In this document: positions 42,765 to 51,386 of the stretch, piece by piece
Layout: each line of letters starts with the position of its first letter
Position numbering within the stretch: the stretch's first letter is position 1
Source of the DNA: Streptomyces showdoensis
GTDB lineage: Bacteria; Actinomycetota; Actinomycetes; Streptomycetales; Streptomycetaceae
Length of the DNA stretch: 64,000 bases
Direction of reading: 5' to 3'
Assembly: GCF_039535475.1 (NCBI RefSeq)
Contig: NZ_BAAAXG010000009.1
Coordinates: 32,119 to 96,118, forward strand
The notes under the pieces: generated by a model
Databases searched by the model: none
The model's input: only the letters and a program-made list of their open reading frames with translations
What the model was told of the DNA's origin: nothing
Program-made: the position numbers and the translations under genes

Positions 42765-43028
42765 ATGGGCCAGATCAGCGTGACGCCGGAGCACCTCGAC
42801 CACCTCCTCGCGGACCCCGCGAGCACGCACGTCCACCCCTACCAGCGGGCCTACGCAGAGCTCGCCGCCACATACCGCGGCCGGCCTGCCGCTGAGATCG
42901 TGCCGCTGCTGCGCGCGGCCGCCGACCGGGCCCTCCTCGGCTTCACCCCGGCAGACCTGGCCGAGCAGGCGCAGGCGATCAGCACGGGCGTCCCCTACGA
43001 GCTGCGAGTCCGCGTCACCGGCCGGTAG
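42765..43028 (+). CDS. Small unknown protein
   Basis: 87 residues, helical (PEHLDHLLADPASTHVHPY, PLLRAAADRALLGFTPADL). No domain recognised. Its stop coincides with the start of a GC hairpin (43028-43045). Confidence 0.5.
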   Translation: MGQISVTPEHLDHLLADPASTHVHPYQRAYAELAATYRGRPAAEIVPLLRAAADRALLGFTPADLAEQAQAISTGVPYELRVRVTGR

Positions 43029-43057
43029 CCCGGGTGCGCCCGGGCTGGGTGGCGCCC
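43028..43057 (+). terminator. Tandem hairpins after the 42765 gene
   Basis: GCCCGGG/CCCGGGC with a 4-base loop, directly followed by CTGGG/CCCAG with a 5-base loop. Confidence 0.6.
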
Positions 43058-43146
43058 AGCCCTGTTCGCCACCGAATCCGGGCTGGCTCGTTGTAGGGCG
43101 CGGGGCCCGTCGACCGGGACGGGCCAGTGCAGGGAGGGGCTTTCAG

Positions 43147-43830
43147 GTGAGCGAGATCGACCCGTACGTGGAACTGCGGCGGCAGAAGGAGGCGGCCAGG
43201 GAGCGGTTCGCCTCCGACTCCGTGGGCGCGACGATGACCCTTGTGAAGGACGAGGGGGTCTACCGGCACTTGGCCTTCCGGTTCCCGAAGTCGTCCTGGG
43301 AGTGGTGCGAGATCCTCACCTGGCCCGGCGCGCTGATCCTGCGGGGCGGGCTCGGCTGCTGGTCCTTCACCCGCACCGAGGACATGTTCGATCTCTTCCG
43401 ACCTTCCTCGCCCGACGAAGGCGTCGACCCCGTGTACTGGGCGGAGAAGCTGGTGCCCGGCTCCGGCGCCGAGGTCATGAAGTACGACGCCGAGCGGGCC
43501 GAGGCGTACGTGCGGGAGGCCGTGGAGGCTGCGGTCAAGGCGTACGACCACGTCTCGGCCGAGGAAGCCGAGGAGTGGCTGTCCTCGGACTGGTCCGGCG
43601 CGGACTTCAGCACCGAGGCGGACCTGATGCGCTCGCTCGGCCGGTTCGAGGCGCTCGTCGACGCCCACAGGCCGACGTCCACCTTCGGAAGGGGCGACTA
43701 CCAGGAGTTCTCCTTCCCGGTGCACGAGTGGGACCTGCGCCGGTACAACGACTGGTTCCTCCTGGCCTGCGAGATGCTGCCCTGGGCTGTCGGGCAGTAC
43801 GACGCGGCCGTCCTGGTCCCGGTCGGCTGA
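43147..43830 (+). CDS. Phage-type protein, unknown
   Basis: 227 residues. Strand-rich start (DEGVYRHLAFRFPKSSWEWCEILTW), GGLGCWSFTR, then helical (ERAEAYVREAVEAAVKAYD). Similar proteins occur in actinophages; no function is known to me. It stands alone with GTG start and CAGGGAGGGGC upstream. Confidence 0.55.
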   Translation: MSEIDPYVELRRQKEAARERFASDSVGATMTLVKDEGVYRHLAFRFPKSSWEWCEILTWPGALILRGGLGCWSFTRTEDMFDLFRPSSPDEGVDPVYWAEKLVPGSGAEVMKYDAERAEAYVREAVEAAVKAYDHVSAEEAEEWLSSDWSGADFSTEADLMRSLGRFEALVDAHRPTSTFGRGDYQEFSFPVHEWDLRRYNDWFLLACEMLPWAVGQYDAAVLVPVG

Positions 43831-43908
43831 CGGCGGGTGCGATCACGGCGCCGGTCTGCATAGCCTGGGCCTAGAGCCCAGGGGGGGGCGTCCTGGAGGA
43901 GCGCTACG

Positions 43909-44838
43909 GTGCCTGCCCGCCCGATCTGGAAGGGTGCGATCTCGTTCGGCCTGGTCACGGTGCCCGTGGCCCTGGAGCCGGCTACCGAGTCGCACAGCGT
44001 CGCCTTTCGCCAGATTCACCTCCCCGACGGTGGCCGCGTCCGCTACCGGAAGGTCTGCGAGGTCGACGGCGAGGAGCTGCGCGAGGACCAGATCGGCAAG
44101 GGCTACGAGATCTCCAAGGACCAGATCGTCCCGATCACCGACGCCGACCTGGACGGGATGCCGCTGCCGACCGCGAAAGCGATCGAGATCGTTGCCTTCG
44201 TCGACTCCGACACCGTGGACGCCACCCAGTACGGCGCGGGCGCCTATTACCTGGCCGCCGACGGCCCCGTCGCCGCGAAACCGTACGTGTTGCTGCGCAA
44301 GGCCCTGGAGCGTACGGAGAAGGCGGCCGTGGCGAAGTTCGCGCTCCGCGGCCGCGAGCGCCTCGGCATCCTGCGCCCCATGGGCGACGCGCTGCTCCTG
44401 CAGGGTCTGCACTGGGGCGACGAGATCCGCTCGCCCGCCGAGCTCGTCCCGCCCGACACCGACCTGACCGAGGACGAGGTCGAGCGGGCGCTCGCGCTGA
44501 TGGACACGATGAGCACCGAGCACCTCGACGACCTCGGTGAGCAGCTCACCGACCGGTACACCGATGCCCTGATCGAGGTGATCAACGCGAAGGCCGAGCA
44601 CCGGGCACCCGTGGCCGTGGAGGGCGAGGAGGCGCCGGCGGCGCCCGTGGTGGACCTGATGGCCGCGCTGGAGGAGTCCGTCGCGAAGGCGCGGGAGTCG
44701 CGCGGCGATGACGCAGGGCCGGGCACGGTGCACGAGATGCCGAAGCCGAAGAAGAAGGCCGCGGCCAAGAAGGCCCCCGCGAAGAAGACGGCGGCGAAGA
44801 AGACGGCGGCCCCGGCAGGCCGCCGGAAGACCGCGTAG
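43909..44838 (+). CDS. ku: Ku DNA end-binding protein
   Basis: 309 residues. Bacterial Ku forms a ring homodimer on DNA ends for non-homologous end joining. The core (about 1-255: RPIWKGAISFGLVTVPVALE, VRYRKVCEVDGEEL, GDALLLQGLHWGDEI, LTDRYTDALIEVINAKA) is complete. A Lys/Ala-rich tail (KKAAAKKAPAKKTAAKK), seen in Streptomyces Ku, follows. No LigD ligase is in the window, so a host ligase would be needed. Some mycobacteriophages (Omega, Corndog) carry Ku, thought to help circularise the genome. Confidence 0.92.
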   Translation: MPARPIWKGAISFGLVTVPVALEPATESHSVAFRQIHLPDGGRVRYRKVCEVDGEELREDQIGKGYEISKDQIVPITDADLDGMPLPTAKAIEIVAFVDSDTVDATQYGAGAYYLAADGPVAAKPYVLLRKALERTEKAAVAKFALRGRERLGILRPMGDALLLQGLHWGDEIRSPAELVPPDTDLTEDEVERALALMDTMSTEHLDDLGEQLTDRYTDALIEVINAKAEHRAPVAVEGEEAPAAPVVDLMAALEESVAKARESRGDDAGPGTVHEMPKPKKKAAAKKAPAKKTAAKKTAAPAGRRKTA

Positions 44839-44865
44839 GCCGGGGGCGCCGGCTCACCCGGCCTA
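44836..44865. terminator. Bidirectional terminator between ku and 44863 gene
   Basis: Perfect 9-bp stem TAGGCCGGG/CCCGGCCTA with a 12-base loop, spanning the convergent stops. Confidence 0.65.
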
Positions 44866-45249
44866 CGGAAACTCGACCCCTTCAGCCCCGGCGGCCTGCC
44901 CGGCCTGGGTGGGCGGCTTGTCGACGCCGAGGCTCCCCCATGGCGCGCAGATGCTGCAGAGGACCGCGGCCGGGAACTGCTGGGCGAAGACCATGACCTC
45001 GTCGCGGTCGAGCAGCCCGCCGCCGCGCTCGTACTGGCCGCAGTTCCCCCGGTGGAGGGTGGGCTGGCCGTGCTCCGCCCGGGACGGCTCGACCTTCCAC
45101 CGCAGCTCGCGGCGCGCGACCTCCTGCCGCCGCTTCTCCTCCGCCTGCTCCCGCTCCAGGCGCCGGATCGTCTCCCGGGTCGTCTGGACCTGGTACTCCA
45201 GCCACGACAGCACGGCCCGGTTCTTCTCCAGCCGCTCGGCTATGTCCAT
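44863..45249 (-). CDS. DUF6233-like protein
   Basis: 128 residues. Helical N-terminus (IAERLEKNRAVLSWLEYQVQ) then a beta core with LHRGNCGQYERGG and VLCSICAPWGSLGVD; the two Cys-containing loops are the family pattern. Function unknown; many Streptomyces have several. The start was set at the ATG after GGGGAGCTGG. Confidence 0.6.
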   Translation of the reverse strand: MDIAERLEKNRAVLSWLEYQVQTTRETIRRLEREQAEEKRRQEVARRELRWKVEPSRAEHGQPTLHRGNCGQYERGGGLLDRDEVMVFAQQFPAAVLCSICAPWGSLGVDKPPTQAGQAAGAEGVEFP

Positions 45250-45259
45250 CCCAGCTCCC

Positions 45260-45652
45260 CTACGCCGCGGCGGTCTCGGCAGTGTCGCCGGCGGGCAGGT
45301 CAAGGACGTCCGGGTCGTGCTTGAGCTTGCTGCGGGCCGCGACCAGGCTCCCGTCCTTCGGCAGCTTCTCCCAGTACGGGTGACAGGAGACCTTGATCGC
45401 CAGCTCCTGGACGAGCGCGAGGAGACGGCTGTGCTCCTCCCGCTGCTCCTGGGTCCACCCGGGGCTCTCCGGTCGTCCGCCGGTGACCTGGTCGGTGTGC
45501 GGGTGCTTGGTGCCGGGCCAGCCCGGGTCGGGTTCTACGGACCAGGGCAGGGCCGCGCACAGGGCGGCGAAGTCGTGGCGGGCCTGGTGGAGGCGCCGCT
45601 GGAGGTCGAGCAGGTCCGCCGGGAAGGGGGAAGGGGTCGGTGTTTCAGCCAC
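45260..45652 (-). CDS. Small unknown protein, pair with DUF6233-like gene
   Basis: 130 residues. Helical (LLDLQRRLHQARHDFAALCAAL; QEQREEHSRLLALVQELAIK) and a C-terminal tail. It is 10 bp upstream of the DUF6233-like gene and read with it. No domain known. Confidence 0.5.
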   Translation of the reverse strand: MAETPTPSPFPADLLDLQRRLHQARHDFAALCAALPWSVEPDPGWPGTKHPHTDQVTGGRPESPGWTQEQREEHSRLLALVQELAIKVSCHPYWEKLPKDGSLVAARSKLKHDPDVLDLPAGDTAETAAA

Positions 45653-45769
45653 GACCGAAATACTACGCCTGTTCGATTACCGGAGTATGGATCACCGCGC
45701 GACCAGCAGCTACTGTCACCCCAACGGCGCACACCAGCGCGCCCCAACCCGCACCACCTGGAGGGGACC

Positions 45770-45898
45770 ATGCGACGAGACATCGGATGGGGAGTACAGG
45801 GCGACCCCGGCTGGGGCCTGCACGACAGCGGCTGGGGCATCGCCCCCTCGCTCCGCGACCCCGAGTGGGACGTCACCGGCGACCCCGGCTGGGACTAG
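45770..45898 (+). CDS. Trp-repeat micropeptide, 42 residues
   Basis: 42 residues made of degenerate repeats of D-x-x-W-(G/D): DIGWGV, DPGWGL, DSGWGI, DPEWDV, DPGWD. ATG follows GGAGGGGACC. It ends 12 bp before the convergent stop of an HTH-TPR regulator. No signal peptide, no Cys. It could be a signalling peptide for that regulator or a modified-peptide precursor; both are inference. The repeats are visible in the sequence itself. Confidence 0.6.
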   Translation: MRRDIGWGVQGDPGWGLHDSGWGIAPSLRDPEWDVTGDPGWD

Positions 45899-45910
45899 CT
45901 CCTCCCGGCC

Positions 45911-47155
45911 TCAGGTGCCGAGGGCGTCCCCCAGGACCGCACGCGGCCGGCCGTCGAGGCGGTGGTGGAGGAGCTCCACGCGGGACCGTACGAGGCCGTG
46001 CCGGTAGCTCTCCGGGAGCCGGTCCAGGACGGCGGCAGCCATGTCGGCGGCCGCGCCCGGGTCGCCGTCCGCGCGCAGGCACGCCGCGGTGTCCATCGCG
46101 ATCAGGGCGCGGGTCATCACCGAGGGCGAGTCGGTGAGGTCCAGGGCGTCGTCCTGCGCCTGGAACGCGGCCGGTGTGTCACCGAGGAGGGTGTACGCCT
46201 GCGACAGGTGGACGTGGTGCTTCTGCAGGGGGTAGCCGAACCAGGTGTCGGCCGCCTCCTTCCCCGTCAGGCGCTCGGCGAGCCCGCGGACGTCGCTCAC
46301 GGCCTGCCGGGCGCCCGCCTGGTCGCCGACCGCGGCCAGGGCGCGGGCGGTGACGGCCGCCGCCAGCGCCCCCGCACCGGTCGGAGCCTTCCCCGCGACG
46401 CGGCGGGCCTGCGCTGCGAGCCGGGCGGCCTGTTCGGGGGCGCCGTAGTTCAGCGGCACCATGGCGTGCCGCGCGAGGACCCAGGCCGTCATGCGCCGGT
46501 CGCCGCACTCGCGGGCAGCGCGTTCGGCGGTGTGGAACCAGCGGTGCGCGTCGGCCTCGTCCCCACGGTCGTGCTGGATGATCGCGACCAGGCCGGCGAG
46601 CCCTGCCGCGATGTGCACGAGCTCCGAGCGGCTTCGTGTGGGGTGGGGCTGCTGCATGACGGCCTTCAGCAACGTGATGTCGCCGTGCATCTCCTGCAGG
46701 AACTCGTGTGGTGAGCGGCCCCGGTAGCCGCCGCGGTGCCGCTCGAACGCGCTCGCCAGGTAGTCGATGTCACCGCCGCCGGCGCCCGTCAGCGCCCCGT
46801 CGATGCCTTCCCTGGCCTGTGCGATGCCGGGCAGCGCGGCAACGCCCGCTGCCGCTGCCGCAGCCCCTATGAATCGGCGCCGGTCCACGCTGGTCTCCTT
46901 GCCCTGCCCTCGGCGGTGCTGCCGCGATGCGGCGATGGCGGTCTTGATGTCCTCCAGGTCCAGGCCGTACACGGCGGCGATGGCGTCGTGCCACACCGCG
47001 GTGGGTAACCGGCGCTCGGTCTCCCACCGCTTCAGGTTCTCCGGGTCGCACGGCTCACCAGCGGCCGTCATGAGCTCAGCCTGCTCCTCGCGGGTCCGGC
47101 CCGCCGCCTCGCGCACGCTCCGCAGCAGCTCCCCGATCCCGCCCGCACGCGTCAT
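45911..47155 (-). CDS. HTH-TPR regulator (XRE family with TPR-like repeats)
   Basis: 414 residues. N-terminal helix-turn-helix (about 8-75: IGELLRSVREAAGRTREEQA, PENLKRWETERRLP), then a basic DRRRFIGAAAAAAGVAALPG segment that looks like a twin-arginine signal but is probably an internal helix, then TPR-like helix pairs to the end (AERAARECGDRRMTAWVLAR; ALDLTDSPSVMTRALIAMD). Streptomyces has many such proteins; peptide-sensing RRNPP regulators share the plan. The convergent micropeptide gene strengthens this. ATG with CGGGGGTC upstream. Confidence 0.75.
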   Translation of the reverse strand: MTRAGGIGELLRSVREAAGRTREEQAELMTAAGEPCDPENLKRWETERRLPTAVWHDAIAAVYGLDLEDIKTAIAASRQHRRGQGKETSVDRRRFIGAAAAAAGVAALPGIAQAREGIDGALTGAGGGDIDYLASAFERHRGGYRGRSPHEFLQEMHGDITLLKAVMQQPHPTRSRSELVHIAAGLAGLVAIIQHDRGDEADAHRWFHTAERAARECGDRRMTAWVLARHAMVPLNYGAPEQAARLAAQARRVAGKAPTGAGALAAAVTARALAAVGDQAGARQAVSDVRGLAERLTGKEAADTWFGYPLQKHHVHLSQAYTLLGDTPAAFQAQDDALDLTDSPSVMTRALIAMDTAACLRADGDPGAAADMAAAVLDRLPESYRHGLVRSRVELLHHRLDGRPRAVLGDALGT

Positions 47156-47383
47156 CACGACCCCCGCCATGTAGGTGCTGGGACTCTGATTCTGGCCCTG
47201 GGAGCGGCACCCCGGCGGCGAAACGCACCCCCTGGTGGCCCTCCTGGTTCTCATGCCCACCCGGTGCAATGAGGGAACGCCGTACGGAGGTTGAAGGACC
47301 CTCCAGACGGCGCCCCGAGGCAGCGGGCCGGGCCGTGTACCCGTTCACACCCGCCCGGCCCGCTGCCGTCCCGCTCTCACCGG

Positions 47384-47980
47384 ATGGAGAACGCCGTGCA
47401 CGCTGCCCTCGTCCGCCCCGCCCCCGAAACAGCCGCCGCCCACGCCCGCACGATCCACGCCGCGTGGCTGGCCGACCCCGAGATGCGCACCGTCCTCGAC
47501 GGCTGCGCGAAGTACAGCAGCGACTGGGACGACTTCTACGGCGGCCCGCTGGTCTCCGAGTACAGCGTCGCCCGCGACGCCAAACACCTCCTGGACGGCG
47601 CGCTGAAGGTCATGGCCCTCAAGTCGGCCGTGTACGAGCTGACCGGTGACGAGCTCGCCGCCGAGCTGCCCGTCCCGGTCCCCCTCGACGTCACCACCCA
47701 TGCGCTCTGCGCCCAGTTCACCGCGCTGTCGCGCGTCCAGGCCCGCACAGGGCACCTGTTCGTCCACTCGACGGTGAACGAGCACACCGTCGAGACACCG
47801 TGGCGGGCCGGGGACTACACCCATCAGGCGTACCGGCAGGCGTTCGGTCCCGTTGACGAGCGGTACTGGATCGACGCCCCCGAGGCCGAGCGCCGACGCA
47901 ACATCCTGGACGCCAAGTACGCGTCCATCGGCATCACCGACCGAGGAATGACCAGCGCCGTCGCTTACCCGCCGGCGTAG
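47384..47980 (+). CDS. Unknown protein facing the HTH-TPR gene
   Basis: 198 residues, mixed alpha/beta (HARTIHAAWLADPEMRTVLD, LLDGALKVMALKSAVYELTG, GHLFVHSTVNEHTVETPW). No domain recognised. Divergent from the HTH-TPR regulator and probably under its control. It overlaps the following opposite-strand gene by 47 bp at the 3' end. Confidence 0.5.
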   Translation: MENAVHAALVRPAPETAAAHARTIHAAWLADPEMRTVLDGCAKYSSDWDDFYGGPLVSEYSVARDAKHLLDGALKVMALKSAVYELTGDELAAELPVPVPLDVTTHALCAQFTALSRVQARTGHLFVHSTVNEHTVETPWRAGDYTHQAYRQAFGPVDERYWIDAPEAERRRNILDAKYASIGITDRGMTSAVAYPPA

Positions 47981-48221
47981 CCTCCGGCTCCAGGTTCACG
48001 GGCTCCGGCGGCGGCGCGGTCCGGTCCGGCTCGACACCGAGCTTGTCCGGGTGCACACACGCCGGAGTCCCGTCAGCCGTGTACCGGTAGCCGTCCGCGG
48101 GGTTGAACGGCGCCTCGCGCGTCGGCCGGTCATAGACCACGAAACGGTCGCGCGGCAGGCGCTTCGAGGGGCAGATCCCACACGCCGGATGATCGTCGCC
48201 CTGGGCGAACGGCTCACTCAT
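47934..48221 (-). CDS. Small zinc-binding-like protein
   Basis: 95 residues. Motif HPACGICPSKRLPRDRF with a later TPACVHPDKLG suggests a metal site; the tail is Pro/Arg-rich. Convergent overlap of 47 bp with the plus-strand gene is unusual and could give antisense effects. Confidence 0.5.
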   Translation of the reverse strand: MSEPFAQGDDHPACGICPSKRLPRDRFVVYDRPTREAPFNPADGYRYTADGTPACVHPDKLGVEPDRTAPPPEPVNLEPEATPAGKRRRWSFLGR

Positions 48222-48274
48222 GACCGCACGATAGCGACACGGGCCGCTCCCCTCGCCCATACCGCGCGACCCTG

Positions 48275-48841
48275 TCACCGGTCACCGCCCCCGCGGCGGC
48301 TTCCGCCGCCACCGCTGTCTCGCCACCACCGCAGCCCGGCCGGCTCGCCCCGCTCCGGTTCACCGTCGACCGCGGCCAGGTAGGCGCTGTACGCCGCGAC
48401 CCGGTCCGCCGCGTACTCCCGCTGCTCGGTCGTCATCCGCGACGTCACCCACTCCCACCGGGCCTCCAGCCACACGGTGAACCAGGCGCCGTTCTCCACC
48501 GTGTCCCCGGCATGGGCCCGCGCCGTACGGGCCTCCGCGCGGCCTTCGAGCGCCGTCACCTCCCGCCGCAGCGCCTCCTCGTACGCCGGCAGGTACGACA
48601 GGCAGGACCCGCACGACGCCGCCGCGCCGCCGAAGAGGGGCACGCTGTCGACGGACCGCCCACACAGGCCCTGGCCGACAACCCAGTCCTCGAGGCGGTC
48701 CTGCCACGAGTACAGCGCCAGGTGGACGGCCTCGGGCTCGGCAGGCAACTGGAGGTGGCCGGCCGCGACGAGATACCGACGGCGTACGTCCAGGTCCTCG
48801 CCCCCGCGGGCAAGCACTGACTGATGTCGGGTCCTACTCAT
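48275..48841 (-). CDS. Unknown protein
   Basis: 188 residues. Trp-rich helical (EAVHLALYSWQDRLEDWVVG, WFTVWLEARWEWVTSRMTTE) with CGSC in the middle and a Gly/Ser/Arg tail. No family known. Starts just left of an inverted repeat. Confidence 0.45.
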   Translation of the reverse strand: MSRTRHQSVLARGGEDLDVRRRYLVAAGHLQLPAEPEAVHLALYSWQDRLEDWVVGQGLCGRSVDSVPLFGGAAASCGSCLSYLPAYEEALRREVTALEGRAEARTARAHAGDTVENGAWFTVWLEARWEWVTSRMTTEQREYAADRVAAYSAYLAAVDGEPERGEPAGLRWWRDSGGGGSRRGGGDR

Positions 48842-48894
48842 GTCCCTCCCAGGACGCGATGTGACGAGTAGTTACCGGAGCCAGGCTGGTTGGG

Positions 48895-48918
48895 GTATCC
48901 GCCCGGGGATCCGGATAC
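48895..48918. promoter_or_regulatory. Inverted repeat in the 48842-48948 gap
   Basis: GTATCCG and CGGATAC separated by 10 bases. The gap between two minus-strand genes is about 100 bp, so this may be an operator for the gene at 48841. Confidence 0.4.
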
Positions 48919-48948
48919 TTCGATCAAGAAACGGTCACTGCGTGTTAC

Positions 48949-49254
48949 TTATGGGCGTCCCGTAGACCGCCGTGCAGCTCCGCCCTGGCGCCTGGCCGGG
49001 TCGGGCCGTGCGGCGGCGAGTACCGCCCGCAGGGCGTCCTCCCCTCCTCCCCCGATCAGCGGGCCGGCCACCTTGGCGAGCAACTCGACTTCCTGCCGCG
49101 CTGACTGCAGGGAGGCCAGCAGCCCGGACACCTGCCGCCGGTTCGCCTCCAGGGACCGCAGCTGGTCCCGCAGCACACCGGCCTCCTCCGCACGCAGCGG
49201 CCGGTGCTCCGCCTCGTCGACGAGGGTGAGGAGCGCGTTCAGGTACTGGCTCAT
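48949..49254 (-). CDS. Small coiled-coil protein
   Basis: 101 residues. Heptad helix (LNALLTLVDEAEHRPLRAEE; LRSLEANRRQVSGLLASLQS). No domain recognised. Overlaps the LuxR-like gene upstream by ATGA, so they are coupled; it is the last gene of the operon that begins near 53073. Confidence 0.5.
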   Translation of the reverse strand: MSQYLNALLTLVDEAEHRPLRAEEAGVLRDQLRSLEANRRQVSGLLASLQSARQEVELLAKVAGPLIGGGGEDALRAVLAAARPDPARRQGGAARRSTGRP

Positions 49255-49565
49255 GCGGCACTCTCCTGCCGGTGTTGGTGAACGTCGGATTCGGTGAGCA
49301 GGCCTGCACTGAAGGCCAGCGCCACGGCATGCGAGTGGTTGGCGGCGCCGAGCCTGGGCCGGATCCCCCACCGCCACTGATCGCGGACGGTGTGGATGCT
49401 GAGCCCGAGACGGCGGGCGGTCGCCTGGTCGGTGTATCCGTTGGCCGTCAGCCGCAGGATGTCGAGCTGCCGCGGCGACAGGTGCGGGGCACCCACAGTG
49501 GGAGGAATGGCAGCGGGTCCGCCACCAGCCGGTGACGGACCCGCCGTGCGACTCGTACGCGTCAT
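49251..49565 (-). CDS. LuxR-type helix-turn-helix protein
   Basis: 104 residues. LSPRQLDILRLTANGYTDQA, then LGLSIHTVRDQWRWGIRP is the LuxR/GerE DNA-binding helix pair. There is no receiver or sensor domain, so it is a stand-alone DNA binder, like those used by phages and plasmids for local control. It overlaps the exonuclease gene by four bases (ATGA). Confidence 0.75.
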   Translation of the reverse strand: MTRTSRTAGPSPAGGGPAAIPPTVGAPHLSPRQLDILRLTANGYTDQATARRLGLSIHTVRDQWRWGIRPRLGAANHSHAVALAFSAGLLTESDVHQHRQESAA

Positions 49566-50122
49566 GCCGAGCGCGCCTCCCCCAAGGCCATGAGGTGTTC
49601 GTGGATCCTCCGGTTGTGCTCGGCGTCGGCGAGCGCGTGGTGCGCACCGGCCGGCTGCTCGGGCAGCCGCGGATTCCCAGCGTCGACGATGAGCGCCTGG
49701 AGCTCGGTGAACCACTGCGGGATGAACTCCGGCATCAGGGCCCAATTGTTGTCCCAGAGCATGTGCAGCCGGCCGATGTCCTGCCCGCCGTAGTACGCGT
49801 ACAGCCGGGTCTCCGACGCGTCGGTGTCCGCGAAGTACTGGGCCACCTCCTTGCGGATCGTCTCGAGGGACTTCATGTCGTTGTGCTCCCAGTCCAAGTC
49901 CTGGGCCGAGCCTTCGCCGTCGGCTCCCCGGTTCAGCGGCAGGAAGCGCACGACGTTGTTCACCATCCACGGGACGGCGAGCACTGCGGCGACGTCCATG
50001 TCGCGGTTGACCGCGTAGTACGAGCGGCCCTGGTCGTCGGTGAGGCCAATGGAGACGAGCCCGCGGTTGGTGGGGTCGGCGGGGAGGAATTCGGTGTCGA
50101 GGTAGACGCTGCGAACGGTCAT
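49562..50122 (-). CDS. 3'-5' exoribonuclease, Rv2179c-like
   Basis: 186 residues. RNase T superfamily layout: SVYLDTEFLPADP (first Asp, Glu), YAYYGGQDIGRLHMLWD (middle Asp), HHALADAEHN (His and last Asp). Rv2179c-type enzymes trim 3' overhangs of RNA or DNA. Found in many actinophages. It could act in RNA turnover during infection. Confidence 0.82.
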   Translation of the reverse strand: MTVRSVYLDTEFLPADPTNRGLVSIGLTDDQGRSYYAVNRDMDVAAVLAVPWMVNNVVRFLPLNRGADGEGSAQDLDWEHNDMKSLETIRKEVAQYFADTDASETRLYAYYGGQDIGRLHMLWDNNWALMPEFIPQWFTELQALIVDAGNPRLPEQPAGAHHALADAEHNRRIHEHLMALGEARSA

Positions 50123-50124
50123 GC

Positions 50125-51357
50125 TCAGATCTCCTTCATGGTGGTGGACGGCACGCGGGTGCGGCCGCGGTTGTAGTGCGGGACCGGGTCCACACCGGGG
50201 ACGAAGCCGTAGTCGTCACCGGTCATCTCCTGGCCGTCGCGGACACGGTGGTAGCGGGTCTCGTCGGTCGGGCCGTAGGGGCCGTCGTTCTCGACGCTGA
50301 CGCCGGCGGCACGCAGCTGGGAGTCGGTCATGTCCTTGAGCTGGATGTGCTTCCCAGCGGTGACGTCGTACGCCTGCGCCTGCGGTACGCCCCGGAAGGT
50401 GTCGTCGAGCTCATTGAGCAGTCCAGTGAACTGCTCCTGCCACTGGATCGGCATCGACTGCAGGAGGGCGCGGGGGACGACGAGGTAGTTGGCGTACGAG
50501 AGACCGAAGTAGGTGTGGATGTCGATGCGGTCGCGCGCCGTGGTGTCGGTGTCATGGTTGGTGGCCGGGACCAGCCCGGCAACGGGGGTGCTGGCGAGCT
50601 TGGCCTCGGCAGTGATCGCCCGGTTGTGCATCTGGTTGTAGACCGACCACAGCACGGGGCGCTCGGTGCCTTCGGCGTACCCCTGGACTTCCAGCATCAG
50701 CTCGTTGTTGACCTGATCGGCCCGGCGCAGGCTGGCCTCGTGCTTCTCGCGGAGCTGCACGATCTCGGCCTCCAGCTCGGCCACGCGCTGCTCGTCGGGG
50801 GCCGGCTGTCCGGCGGCGGTCAGCGGGCCGAAGAAGCGCTGTACGTCCCGGCGCAGCATGGGTGCCATGTCGCCAGCCGAAGGCAGCATCACCCGGTCAC
50901 CGTCGTGCGTCTCGTCGGTTAGGTGCCACACCTCGGCGTCACGGTCGGTGTACTCCGGCCAGGGCAGCGGGAGGCCACTGTTCGTGGATTCGCTGATCTC
51001 GGCGACGATCTCGTCGGGGATGGTGGCTGCGCCGAGGCGGAGCGCGCGGGCCATGGGGTGCTCGGCGGCCGGCTGTCCGGCGGCCTGGCGGGCGGCGTCC
51101 CGGACCGTGGCCGCGAGCTCCTGCGCCGCGTCCTGGTCACCGCCTGCAGCGCGGGCAGCGAGGGGCAGGTCGTTCCAGACGTCGCCCAGCCACTCCATGG
51201 CCCACTCGTCGCCGCTCTTGCTGGCCCGGTCCATGTCGTCGCGGATGCGGCGGAGGGCGTCGACGAGGGGCTGCTGGAGGGCGCGGTACTCCTGGATGGA
51301 GGCCATGAGGGCGGAGATGGTCTCGGCGCGGGTGGCGGTCTGGTCGGTCATGGTCAT
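50125..51357 (-). CDS. Phage-type protein with C-terminal conserved domain, unknown
   Basis: 410 residues. Helical start (ISALMASIQEYRALQQPLVDAL), a coiled coil (QRVAELEAEIVQLREKHEA), and a C-terminal region (TYFGLSYANYLVVPRALLQ, WQEQFTGLLNELDDTF) that I associate with actinophage early proteins. No enzyme motif. Two ATGs lie near the start. It is 2 bp from the exonuclease gene. Confidence 0.5.
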   Translation of the reverse strand: MTMTDQTATRAETISALMASIQEYRALQQPLVDALRRIRDDMDRASKSGDEWAMEWLGDVWNDLPLAARAAGGDQDAAQELAATVRDAARQAAGQPAAEHPMARALRLGAATIPDEIVAEISESTNSGLPLPWPEYTDRDAEVWHLTDETHDGDRVMLPSAGDMAPMLRRDVQRFFGPLTAAGQPAPDEQRVAELEAEIVQLREKHEASLRRADQVNNELMLEVQGYAEGTERPVLWSVYNQMHNRAITAEAKLASTPVAGLVPATNHDTDTTARDRIDIHTYFGLSYANYLVVPRALLQSMPIQWQEQFTGLLNELDDTFRGVPQAQAYDVTAGKHIQLKDMTDSQLRAAGVSVENDGPYGPTDETRYHRVRDGQEMTGDDYGFVPGVDPVPHYNRGRTRVPSTTMKEI

Positions 51358-51386
51358 GCTCCTGGTGGTGTGGAAGGCTGGTGGGG

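Noticed and set aside
43909..45249. Ku-LigD repair operon
   Set aside because: The genes after ku are convergent small unknown genes; no ligase, polymerase or nuclease domain of LigD is present.
46822..46893. Twin-arginine export signal in the HTH-TPR protein
   Set aside because: RRRFIG followed by an Ala-rich helix looks like a Tat signal, but it lies about 90 residues inside the protein after a DNA-binding domain, so export is unlikely.
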